Origin: Nitrospirales bacterium
Lineage (GTDB): Bacteria; Nitrospirota; Nitrospiria; Nitrospirales; UBA8639
Assembly: GCA_022828225.1 (NCBI GenBank)
Contig: JAJEJG010000016.1
Span: 1-61,307, forward strand
Direction: 5' to 3'
DNA: 61,307 nucleotides
Made by a program: the position numbers and the translations under genes. The number at the start of each line of letters is the position of its first letter. Position 1 is the stretch's first letter. This document shows, in pieces, positions 46,800 to 54,295 of the stretch. The notes beneath the pieces are model-generated. The model worked only from the letters and a program-made list of their open reading frames with translations. It was not told where the DNA came from and did not search any database.

Positions 46800-48329
46800 G
46801 TGGAATTGGATTTTGTTGAAGAGCCCAAACTGGAATTTGCATTTGAGCAAAACGAAGAATATCCCCGTGACGGGCTTTTTCTTTTTGGCCCCATAAAAGA
46901 TGAGGCAGCACCAGAAACCCTACGGTATGGGGTCATTGGAACATCCGATGGGATTAAACGCTTTAAGCGGTGGGCTCAAACAATTGGAGGTTATATCAAA
47001 CGATTCGAACCTCGTTTAAACCCAGAAGCCCAACACCATACTTCGTTTCCAGGATTTGAGAGCGTGTTTCGGTCCAAATGTCCCACAGAACCCTTGGCCA
47101 CGATAAAAGTTTCCGAAACGGAGTTGAAGAAAGCCCTTGGAATAGAAAATCGTTTTGAGGCTATCAAAAGTGCTGTTGACCTATACGTTGATCCTCTTAT
47201 TGATTTTTCAAAGAGGGAAGAAGCAGAACCTGACTTTTGGTTTGTGGTGATTCCCGAGTTTGTGTATCTACTTGGCAGACCGACATCCAAAGTCCCCAGA
47301 AATGAAAGAACGCCAGGCAAAGTCACCATATCACGAGCCAGAGCTCGACATATAAAAACGGCACCCACCTTATTTGGATATGAGGAAGAAGAAGCTGAAG
47401 TTTATAGATACTCAAAGCATTTCCGCAGGCAACTTAAAGCAAGACTGCTTAAAGATAAAATTGTGACGCAGATTGTCCGGGAAACAACATTGACTCCTGA
47501 TGATTTCAAAACAAGTTTTGGAAGTCTTATTCGTAAGGTAGAAGACCCGGCCACAATTGCATGGAAACTTTGTACAACAGCTTATTATAAGGCAGGGGGC
47601 AAACCCTGGAGACTGTCTGGAGTACGACCGGGTGTGTGTTATGTGGGATTAGTCTATAAACAGACTGATCCCGATTCAGATGACCCCAATGCCTGCTGTG
47701 CCGCGCAGATGTTTCTATCCTCTGGCGATGGCCTCGTATTCAGAGGAGCCGCCGGTCCTTGGTATACCCCATCAAACAAAGAATATCACCTAGAAAAGAA
47801 ACCCGCCGCAGAACTGATGTCATTGGTAGTATCGGAATATAAGAGACTGCATGATAACCAAGACCCGTCCGAGCTTTTTATTCATGGCCGCACGAAATTC
47901 GACGACCAAGAGTGGGAGGGGTTTCAGTCCGCTGTACCATCTTCAACAAATTTGGTTGGTGTTCAAATTCGGGATGCCAAATCAGAACTAAAGCTTTTCA
48001 GCCCAAGGAAATACCCGGTCATAAGAGGAACTACACTAAAATTATCAGAACGGACCGCATATTTATGGACAAGTGGCTATATACCCAGATTAAACACCTA
48101 CCTAGGTCCTGAAACACCAAATCCTATTTTCGTTCATGTCCAAAAAGGGGATTGTCCCATGGATATGGTCTTAGCGGATGTAATGCGCCTGACTAAACTT
48201 AATTACAATACATGCCTGTTTAATGACCGGCTTCCCGTAACCATCAAATTCGCCAATGCCGTGGGAGAAGTCCTTATATCTGCCCCCCAGACTGAGGAGC
48301 CGAAGCTTCCTTTTAAATTTTACATTTAG
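46800..48329 (+). CDS. short prokaryotic Argonaute (MID-PIWI), catalytically inactive
   Basis: 509 residues, MID (about 30-260) and PIWI (about 260-509) domains without PAZ or N domains. The MID 5'-phosphate pocket is marked by YSKHFRRQLKARLLKDKI (about 204-221). PIWI begins at GGKPWRLSGVRPGVCYVGLVY, where the first catalytic Asp is absent, so target cleavage is not expected. Paired with the upstream TIR-APAZ protein it forms the SPARTA heterodimer; short pAgo binds a small guide and recognises complementary DNA. The start is GTG at 46800 with AGGAAG upstream. Composition is clearly AT-richer than the flanks. Confidence 0.88.
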   Translation: MELDFVEEPKLEFAFEQNEEYPRDGLFLFGPIKDEAAPETLRYGVIGTSDGIKRFKRWAQTIGGYIKRFEPRLNPEAQHHTSFPGFESVFRSKCPTEPLATIKVSETELKKALGIENRFEAIKSAVDLYVDPLIDFSKREEAEPDFWFVVIPEFVYLLGRPTSKVPRNERTPGKVTISRARARHIKTAPTLFGYEEEEAEVYRYSKHFRRQLKARLLKDKIVTQIVRETTLTPDDFKTSFGSLIRKVEDPATIAWKLCTTAYYKAGGKPWRLSGVRPGVCYVGLVYKQTDPDSDDPNACCAAQMFLSSGDGLVFRGAAGPWYTPSNKEYHLEKKPAAELMSLVVSEYKRLHDNQDPSELFIHGRTKFDDQEWEGFQSAVPSSTNLVGVQIRDAKSELKLFSPRKYPVIRGTTLKLSERTAYLWTSGYIPRLNTYLGPETPNPIFVHVQKGDCPMDMVLADVMRLTKLNYNTCLFNDRLPVTIKFANAVGEVLISAPQTEEPKLPFKFYI

Positions 48330-48425
48330 CCGAAGTGCTACACGGGGACAAGGCGACTAAGGAGATCGAGACCAAGCACAGGCGGCATCCGAATTTAGAG
48401 AATTAGAAGGCAGGTCAGTCTGAAA

Positions 48426-48501
48426 TGGCGCGCCCGAGAGGAGTCGAACCTCTAACCTTTTGATCCGTAGTCAAATGCTCTATCCATTGAGCTACGGGCG
48501 C
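48426..48501 (-). tRNA. tRNA-Arg (anticodon ACG)
   Basis: 76 nt including encoded CCA. Acceptor GCGCCCG/CGGGCGC, D arm GCTC/GAGC, anticodon stem TTTGA/TCAAA with loop CTACGGA (anticodon ACG), T arm AGAGG-TTCGACT-CCTCT. Its 3' end faces the SPARTA genes 97 bp away. Confidence 0.97.
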
Positions 48502-48635
48502 GAACGTTTGTTTGACGGAAGTGGGCCTTGGAAAGGCGCATTTCAAGGGAGCCCATTATATACAAGGCCCGGCGAAGCCGGGTCAACTCGGCGTTCACGC
48601 AAGAACCCTGTGTCTCTTGGGACAGCCGGATGCTT

Positions 48636-49964
48636 TCAGCCGACGGAGGCGAGTGAGGAAACGGGGCTCCCGAAAAGCGTGGAGGCCGAGGCGTCCTCCA
48701 CCTTGATCGTGGTCCGGTCTCCGAGGGAGAGGGGAAGCGCGTCCTTGTCCCAGACCACGGTCACGTTACTCTCCGTGTGCCCCATCCATTGCCGGGACGA
48801 TTTTTTCGCGTTGCCTTCCACCAACACTTCCACGTCCGTTCCGATCACCTGCCGGTTCTTCCCCGCGGAAATCGTTCTCTGGAGGTCGACCAATTGCGTG
48901 ACCCGTTCCGATTTGACGGATTCCGGAACGTCATCGGGGAATTTTCGATAGGCAATGGTGTTCTTTCGTTCCGAGTACATGAATATATAGGCCGATTGAA
49001 ATTCGATCTCCCGCACCAACTCATAGGTCTCGAGAAATTCCTCGTGGCTCTCGGTGCAAAAACCCGCAATGATGTCCGTGCTGAGGGTAATGTCGCCCTG
49101 CCTCCGGATTTCAGCCACCAAGGCCCGATACTCCGCCCGCGTATACGACCGTCCCATCAGGTCCAGGATGCGATCGCTTCCCGCTTGAAGGGGAAGATGA
49201 ATTTGCCGGCACACGTTCGGGTGATGCGCCACCACCTCGATCAGGTCAGGGGGAAAGTCCTTGGGATGCGGGGACGTGAAGCGGACGCGTTCGATGCCGG
49301 GCACGTCGGCCACGTCAGAAAGAAGCTTGGCAAACGTGACCTCGTCACTCCGATACGAATTGACGTTCTGTCCCAGAAGCGTGACCTGTTTGTACCCTTG
49401 GGCCACGAGGGCATGCGTTTCTTCCAGAATCCCCTGCGCGGGGCGAGACCGTTCTCTCCCACGAGTGTAGGGCACTACGCAGAAACTACAGAAATTATCG
49501 CAGCCCCGCATGATCGCGATCCAGGCGTTGACCCCGGGTTTCCGCTCCGGAAGAATCGCTTCGTAGGTTTCGTATTCCGACAGATCCACGGCCATGGACG
49601 GTTCACGATGTTCCAGAGCCTTCGTCAACAGGTCCGGCAATTGTCGATAGGAATCCGGTCCCGCGAGCACGTCGATGACGGGTTGCGACTCCATCAATTC
49701 TTTTTTGAGATTCTGGGCCATGCACCCGAGAACGCCGATCACCACCTGCCGTGATTGCTTCATCGCTTTCCACTCGGCCAGATGACCGTAGACCCGGTTA
49801 TGCGCGTTTTCCCGGATCGCGCAGGTATTCATCAGCACCACGTCGGCCTGTTCCGGATGCTCCGTAAACGCGAACCCTTTATCTTTCAACAACGACCGCA
49901 CCAATTCGGTGTCATATTCATTCATCTGACAGCCGAACGTTTGAACGTAGACGCGATAAGACAC
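48636..49964 (-). CDS. miaB: tRNA-2-methylthio-N6-dimethylallyladenosine synthase
   Basis: Radical-SAM methylthiotransferase that modifies A37 of tRNAs reading UNN codons. 442 residues. The UPF0004 domain begins VYVQTFGCQMNEYDTE, with further cysteines in NTCAIRE and GCMAQ; the radical-SAM cluster is CDNFCSFCVVPYTRGRERSR; a TRAM domain closes the protein. The GTG at 49964 with AGAGG seven bases upstream keeps the normal N-terminus. mtaB, its paralogue, is immediately upstream. Confidence 0.95.
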   Translation of the reverse strand: MSYRVYVQTFGCQMNEYDTELVRSLLKDKGFAFTEHPEQADVVLMNTCAIRENAHNRVYGHLAEWKAMKQSRQVVIGVLGCMAQNLKKELMESQPVIDVLAGPDSYRQLPDLLTKALEHREPSMAVDLSEYETYEAILPERKPGVNAWIAIMRGCDNFCSFCVVPYTRGRERSRPAQGILEETHALVAQGYKQVTLLGQNVNSYRSDEVTFAKLLSDVADVPGIERVRFTSPHPKDFPPDLIEVVAHHPNVCRQIHLPLQAGSDRILDLMGRSYTRAEYRALVAEIRRQGDITLSTDIIAGFCTESHEEFLETYELVREIEFQSAYIFMYSERKNTIAYRKFPDDVPESVKSERVTQLVDLQRTISAGKNRQVIGTDVEVLVEGNAKKSSRQWMGHTESNVTVVWDKDALPLSLGDRTTIKVEDASASTLFGSPVSSLASVG

Positions 49965-49998
49965 TTGGGAACCTCTTGAACCGTTGTCCGGGACTGTG

Positions 49999-51375
49999 CT
50001 ACGCCGGTAACGCAGCTTCCTTTTCAAAGGACTGAAACACCGGAATCGGGAATCTCTTGGGCCGCGGCGGCTCCTCGTCCGCCAATTTCCCCAAGGCCGC
50101 ATGTTCCATGACCCCTGTCAACCTGACCCGCCGTATCTGATTGGCCAACGAGCCGGAACCGGCCACGCTCACCCGAATAAAATTATCCGTCAGGCCGGTC
50201 CATAATCCGTCTTTGCCGACGGACTCGAACAACACCAGGCAATCCCTGTCGAGAAATTGCTGGTAGAACTGCGCCCGTTTCGTCGCAGACAGCCGCGAAA
50301 GCAACCGGCTCCGGGGCTTGATCACTGCCGAAGGCACGGGATTGCCCGAACGAGCGGCCGAGGTCCCCGGTCGAGCGGAATAGCTGAACACGTGAGCATA
50401 GGCCAACGGCAGATCACGGACCACATCGTAGGTCGCCGAAAACTCGCGATCGGATTCTCCGGGAAACCCGACGAGCACGTCGGTGCCCACACAGACGTCG
50501 GGGATCGTTTGCACGACGTGTTCCACCCAAGCCCGAAACTCGCTCACGGTGTACCGACGGTTCATCGCCGACAGAATCCCGTCATGCCCGCTCTGCAAGG
50601 GCACGTGTAAAAACCGGCACAACTTCCTCGAGGTGCCCATATACTCGAGGAGCGCGTCGGGGATGGTCGTGGGTTCGATGGAGGAAATGCGGATGCGGGC
50701 CAATCCTGGGATGCGTTCCAACCGCTGGATCAGGTCGAGTAACCCTTCCGACCCATTCGCGAATCGCCCGATATTTACACCGGTCAGAACCAGTTCCCGA
50801 TGGCCCCGTTCCACCAGTTGTTCAGCCTCTCGCACCGCGTCATCGGACAACCGGCTGCGTTCCCGGCCCCTGGCGAACGGGATCAGACAAAAGGAACACA
50901 TAAAATTGCAGCCGTCCTGGATTTTCAAGTTGGCTCGCGTCGTCGCGTATTCTCCTACCCCCTCCTGAACAAAATCCTCCCGGCTTATCGATCCCGAATG
51001 CCGGACAAACGTCGACGCGCGTTTTTGCACGTGAGGCATCTCTTGCAGATAGTCCGGCAGTAACATTTTGTGTTGGTTGCCCAAGACCAGGTCCACTCCG
51101 GGAAGATGCTGCAAGGTGTTGAGCCCGGTCTGCGCATAGCATCCGGTCACTGCGACGAACGCCCGAGGTGAATGGCGTAACGTCCGGCGAATGACCCGGC
51201 GGCAATCGGCCTCCGCGTTTTCCGTCACGCTGCACGTATTCAACACGAGCACGTCGGTCGGCTCGCCAAAGGGTACCTGTTCGTAACCCATGTTCGTAAA
51301 CCGGTCGGTCAGCACCGCGGTCTCCGATTGATTGAGGCGACACCCCGCCGTGTAAAAAGCGACTTTTTTCTTCAT
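49999..51375 (-). CDS. mtaB: tRNA t6A37 methylthiotransferase
   Basis: 458 residues. The N-terminus VAFYTAGCRLNQSET and the radical-SAM motif CNFMCSFCLIPFARGRERSR place it in the MtaB branch, which adds a methylthio group to t6A37 in tRNAs reading ANN codons. The GCRLNQ (rather than GCQMN) signature separates it from MiaB. It is 34 bp upstream of miaB on the same strand, so both tRNA thiolation enzymes are probably co-expressed. Confidence 0.93.
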   Translation of the reverse strand: MKKKVAFYTAGCRLNQSETAVLTDRFTNMGYEQVPFGEPTDVLVLNTCSVTENAEADCRRVIRRTLRHSPRAFVAVTGCYAQTGLNTLQHLPGVDLVLGNQHKMLLPDYLQEMPHVQKRASTFVRHSGSISREDFVQEGVGEYATTRANLKIQDGCNFMCSFCLIPFARGRERSRLSDDAVREAEQLVERGHRELVLTGVNIGRFANGSEGLLDLIQRLERIPGLARIRISSIEPTTIPDALLEYMGTSRKLCRFLHVPLQSGHDGILSAMNRRYTVSEFRAWVEHVVQTIPDVCVGTDVLVGFPGESDREFSATYDVVRDLPLAYAHVFSYSARPGTSAARSGNPVPSAVIKPRSRLLSRLSATKRAQFYQQFLDRDCLVLFESVGKDGLWTGLTDNFIRVSVAGSGSLANQIRRVRLTGVMEHAALGKLADEEPPRPKRFPIPVFQSFEKEAALPA

Positions 51376-51565
51376 GAGTCCGGATCTCGTTTAAAGAGAA
51401 ATATTATAGAGAACCTGCCCTCACGCCCACAACCGTTCGCGACTAAAGGGCATATTCAGCGTCAGTCACAAAAACGAATTGCCGAAGGAAATCGTTAGGA
51501 GTAGAATGAACGGGAGTTGCCGAAGAAATGGCTGTTCAACGTCTCTTCTTGCCGGAAGGTGCCGT

Positions 51566-51970
51566 ATGACCCACCCGTTTCCGATTGCACCGGTTGTCCT
51601 CGCATTGCTGCTTGCCCTGCAGGGCTTGAGCGCAGCGCAGCCTACCCTGCCCGTGGAGCCGGACGAAGAAACCAGGCTGGATGAAATATACGATCATGAA
51701 TCGCGCATGGTCATCTTTTTGTATTCATTGAAAGGGACGGAAGAAGTCGATTACGTGGTCGGGCGCAAAGTCTGGAAGCACCAGAGAAGCGTGTATGGCA
51801 ATCCCGTGTACTATTTTGAATCCTATCCCCTGTTTTACTGGTGGAATCACACGATGTGGAATGATCCCGAACAGGATGGAGTCAATGGGAACGAACTCGT
51901 CTATAAAGAAGACGTTGATTTTGACGCGACCCGCTACAAACCCTGCCTTTTTAACGGGCAACGCTGCTGA
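51566..51970 (+). CDS. secreted hypothetical protein
   Basis: 134 residues. A signal peptide (about 1-24, hydrophobic APVVLALLLALQGLSAA) precedes an aromatic-rich acidic mature part (RKVWKHQRSVYGNPVYYFESYPLFYWWN). Two cysteines near the C-terminus (KPCLFNGQRC) could pair. I do not recognise the family. The ATG at 51566 is preferred over an upstream start at 51479, which would bury the signal peptide. The ktrB-like gene follows 90 bp later. Confidence 0.6.
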   Translation: MTHPFPIAPVVLALLLALQGLSAAQPTLPVEPDEETRLDEIYDHESRMVIFLYSLKGTEEVDYVVGRKVWKHQRSVYGNPVYYFESYPLFYWWNHTMWNDPEQDGVNGNELVYKEDVDFDATRYKPCLFNGQRC

Positions 51971-52059
51971 ACGCTTCCGGCCCCCGCATACCCTTCAGGG
52001 GATAGCGGCACTCTCCCGGATGCGAACAGCCGCCCTCAGACTCACGCGATACCGGCCCC

Positions 52060-53454
52060 ATGTCACTTCTTGAACAGTCCCAGACAGCCCCATCTTCTTT
52101 TCGTAGCCGGCTGGCGTCCATTCGCCTCTTGCCCGGTCAGGTCGTCGCGTTAGCCGCCGCGGCTCTGATTTTCATCGGCGCGGCCCTCCTCATGCTCCCG
52201 TTCGCCACCCCGGACGGGATAGAATTGCGGTTCATCGACGCCCTGTTTACCGCAACATCAGCGGTGTGCGTCACGGGGCTGATCGTGATGGACACCCCGC
52301 ATGAATTCACCACCTTCGGGCAACTCATCATCTTGTTGCTCATTCAGATCGGCGGGCTGGGGTACGCCTTGCTGGCGACGATCATCCTCTTGGCCCTGGG
52401 ACATCGCATCGGGCTCCGGGACCGGATGATGCTGGCCGAAACGCTGAGCACGTTCGACATGGCCGGATCGATTCGCTACGTCAAAATCGTGGCCATCGCC
52501 ACCGTGGCATTGGAAGGATTGGGGTTTCTCTTCCTGGCCTTACGCTTTTCACAAGACATGCCTTGGGGAGAAGCCCTCTACTCCGGGCTCTTTCATTCCA
52601 TCTCGGCCTTCAACAACGCGGGGTTCTCCCTGTTCTCCGACAGCCTGATCTCCTATCGAACCGACGTGTCCATCAATCTGATCGTGACCATCCTGGTCAT
52701 TCTGGGAAGCATCGGATTTCTTGTTTTTCAGGACGGGTGGGACAATTTCAAGGGCCGACGCTTTCGGCTCCAAACGCATACCAAACTCGTGGTCGTCGTC
52801 ACCCTGATCATCCTCGTGACAGGCACGCTCGGTATTACCATTCTCGAATGGAACAATCCACAGACGTTTCAACCCTTGAGTATCGGCGAACGCCTGGCCA
52901 CGGCGCATTTCCACGCGATGTCCCGGACCGCGGGTTTTACCACCATGGATATCAGCGCGATGAACGACGCCACCCTGTATTTTCTACTGCTGTTGATGAC
53001 CATCGGCGGCTCGCCCGGCAGTATGTCGGGGGGAATCAAGACCACGACGTTCGCCATCATCTGGGTGACTATCTGGGCGGTCCTTCGACGACGGCAGGAC
53101 ATTGAAATCTTTCACCGGCGAATACCCAGGGAATTGGTGGTCCGCGCGTTTTGCCTTGCGATCCTGGCCTTCACGGCCATCACCGTGTTCACCCTGGCCC
53201 TCGCCTTTACGGAAGAACGCCCGTTTTTGAGCATCATGTTCGAGGTCACCTCGGCCATGGGCATCGTGGGTATGTCCCTGGGCGACGGGGATGGACGAAG
53301 CTTCTCCGCCCTGTTCACCGACTTCGGCAAGCTGGTGATCATCGCCTCGATGCTGATCGGTCGTTTCGGGCCTCTCCTTATCGGCCTTTTTGCCGTGTAC
53401 ACCACCACCACTCCCCGGTATCGTTTCCCGGAATCCAGGGTCATGATCGGATAA
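52060..53454 (+). CDS. ktrB: TrkH/KtrB-family K+ transporter membrane subunit
   Basis: 464 residues with about ten hydrophobic segments and four channel-like repeats. Filter-type segments are visible: ATSAVCVTGLIVMDT, ISAFNNAGFSLF, MSRTAGFTTMD and VTSAMGIVGMSLG. The length fits KtrB (about 450) rather than TrkH (about 480). It takes up K+, driven by Na+ or H+. No KtrA/TrkA regulatory gene is adjacent, so the partner is elsewhere. The start is ATG 52060. Confidence 0.9.
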   Translation: MSLLEQSQTAPSSFRSRLASIRLLPGQVVALAAAALIFIGAALLMLPFATPDGIELRFIDALFTATSAVCVTGLIVMDTPHEFTTFGQLIILLLIQIGGLGYALLATIILLALGHRIGLRDRMMLAETLSTFDMAGSIRYVKIVAIATVALEGLGFLFLALRFSQDMPWGEALYSGLFHSISAFNNAGFSLFSDSLISYRTDVSINLIVTILVILGSIGFLVFQDGWDNFKGRRFRLQTHTKLVVVVTLIILVTGTLGITILEWNNPQTFQPLSIGERLATAHFHAMSRTAGFTTMDISAMNDATLYFLLLLMTIGGSPGSMSGGIKTTTFAIIWVTIWAVLRRRQDIEIFHRRIPRELVVRAFCLAILAFTAITVFTLALAFTEERPFLSIMFEVTSAMGIVGMSLGDGDGRSFSALFTDFGKLVIIASMLIGRFGPLLIGLFAVYTTTTPRYRFPESRVMIG

Positions 53455-53466
53455 GAGCAATCTCCG

Positions 53467-53757
53467 CTATTTCAGACGTCGCTGCAGGATCAGGACGAAT
53501 GCCATGAGGGTGGGCAACGGGGCAACCAGCAGGGGAAGCAGCCAGACCCACGCGTTCTTCCCACGGACCCGCGCCTGGTCGAATATCCAGACGAACACCC
53601 ACACGACCAGCAAGAAATAGTTGATTCCCAGCCAGTGCGTAGCGCGTGTCGTGAGGACACTGGTGCTGTCACCCGTAGCAGTGCTCCAAAAGACCATTTG
53701 CAGGACGCCGAACGTCACCAACAGGGTGATCACAATCCGTTTGCTCCATACGTACAT
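53467..53757 (-). CDS. small two-segment membrane protein
   Basis: 96 residues. Three hydrophobic stretches are likely (about 9-25, 40-58 and 68-92) with a short polar linker of Asp/Arg residues; no known domain recognised. It is convergent with ktrB, with 12 bp between stops. Part of its C-terminus resembles PLDc_N/phospholipase-D N-terminal-like short membrane proteins (LLVVWVFVWIF, VWLLPLLVAPLP), but the resemblance is weak. Upstream of it lies a MITE-like element, which may have replaced its promoter. Confidence 0.6.
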   Translation of the reverse strand: MYVWSKRIVITLLVTFGVLQMVFWSTATGDSTSVLTTRATHWLGINYFLLVVWVFVWIFDQARVRGKNAWVWLLPLLVAPLPTLMAFVLILQRRLK

Positions 53758-53770
53758 GAGGCACGCCTCC

Positions 53771-53913
53771 TTTTCCTCTGATTTATTGCACTATCAGGCG
53801 TATGGCTGCGTTGTGTCCTCGCTCAACCCTCACCTATCTCTATGATAAGCCTCGGGTTTCGCTCCGGGACGCCTTGCCCTACATCCCGCTATCACAACAA
53901 ATCAGAGGTTCCT
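53771..53913 (-). repeat. MITE-like element, copy C
   Basis: About 143 bp, same family as copies at 1, 17478 and 59461, in the orientation of copy A. The end at 53913 has the good terminal repeat AAATCAGAGGTTCCT; the end at 53771 is degenerate (TTTTCCTCTGATTTATT). Confidence 0.85.
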
Positions 53914-53982
53914 ATAATGAATCAAGGTTCAATTGTGATTCTTGGTCGAAGCACTGTCACCTTGCGCAACGGGTAGAATAGT

Positions 53983-54126
53983 ATGGATGCCGGCAAAAAT
54001 CGAGATTCAATGACGAGCAAGGCCCACTTCTTCATCGACCTGGAAGACGGCAGAACCCTGTGGATGGCTGAAAAACACCTTTCTCGTCCTGTGTATAACA
54101 TAAAATATTTTCTCATAAATTTATGA
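53983..54126 (+). CDS. possible 47-residue ORF, unassigned
   Basis: An AT-rich stretch between the MITE and nrdJ holds an open frame starting MDAGKNRDSMTSKAHFF and continuing IDLEDGRTLWMAEKHL. There is no strong ribosome-binding site. It could be a gene fragment left by a rearrangement or a small real gene. An opposite-strand frame (54161-53922) looks less plausible. Confidence 0.3.
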   Translation: MDAGKNRDSMTSKAHFFIDLEDGRTLWMAEKHLSRPVYNIKYFLINL

Positions 54127-54173
54127 ATATCAAGCGTTTTGGTTATTCCCAGGCTATTCATTGTATTCCAGTC

Positions 54174-54202
54174 TTGACAACAAGAAGCACAATATTTAGT
54201 AT
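54174..54202 (+). promoter_or_regulatory. Candidate promoter of nrdJ
   Basis: TTGACA (54174-54179), 17 bp, TAGTAT (54197-54202), about 94 bp before the GTG. The -10 region lies within ACAATATTTAGTATT (54189-54203), which weakly resembles an NrdR box. No cobalamin riboswitch consensus was recognised in the leader. Confidence 0.5.
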
Positions 54203-54295
54203 TGGCGACTCAGATCAGACTCTAAGGGTAGTATAATCATACGTAAGTAGATCCCAACTAAAAGGTACAAATAAAACTCTGGAGGTTATTGGACG

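Noticed and set aside
48426-48501. Att direct repeat for an island inserted at tRNA-Arg
   Set aside because: No copy of the tRNA 3' end was found by eye near 43970-44020, and no integrase lies inside.
48777-49754. 325-residue open frame opposite miaB
   Set aside because: Antisense to miaB; no domain, signal or ribosome-binding support.
53922-54161. 79-residue minus-strand frame next to the MITE
   Set aside because: AT-rich sequence without ribosome-binding site or recognisable pattern; considered chance.
54130-54295. Cobalamin riboswitch upstream of nrdJ
   Set aside because: The leader is too short and lacks the conserved B12-box core; only a promoter-like pair is visible.
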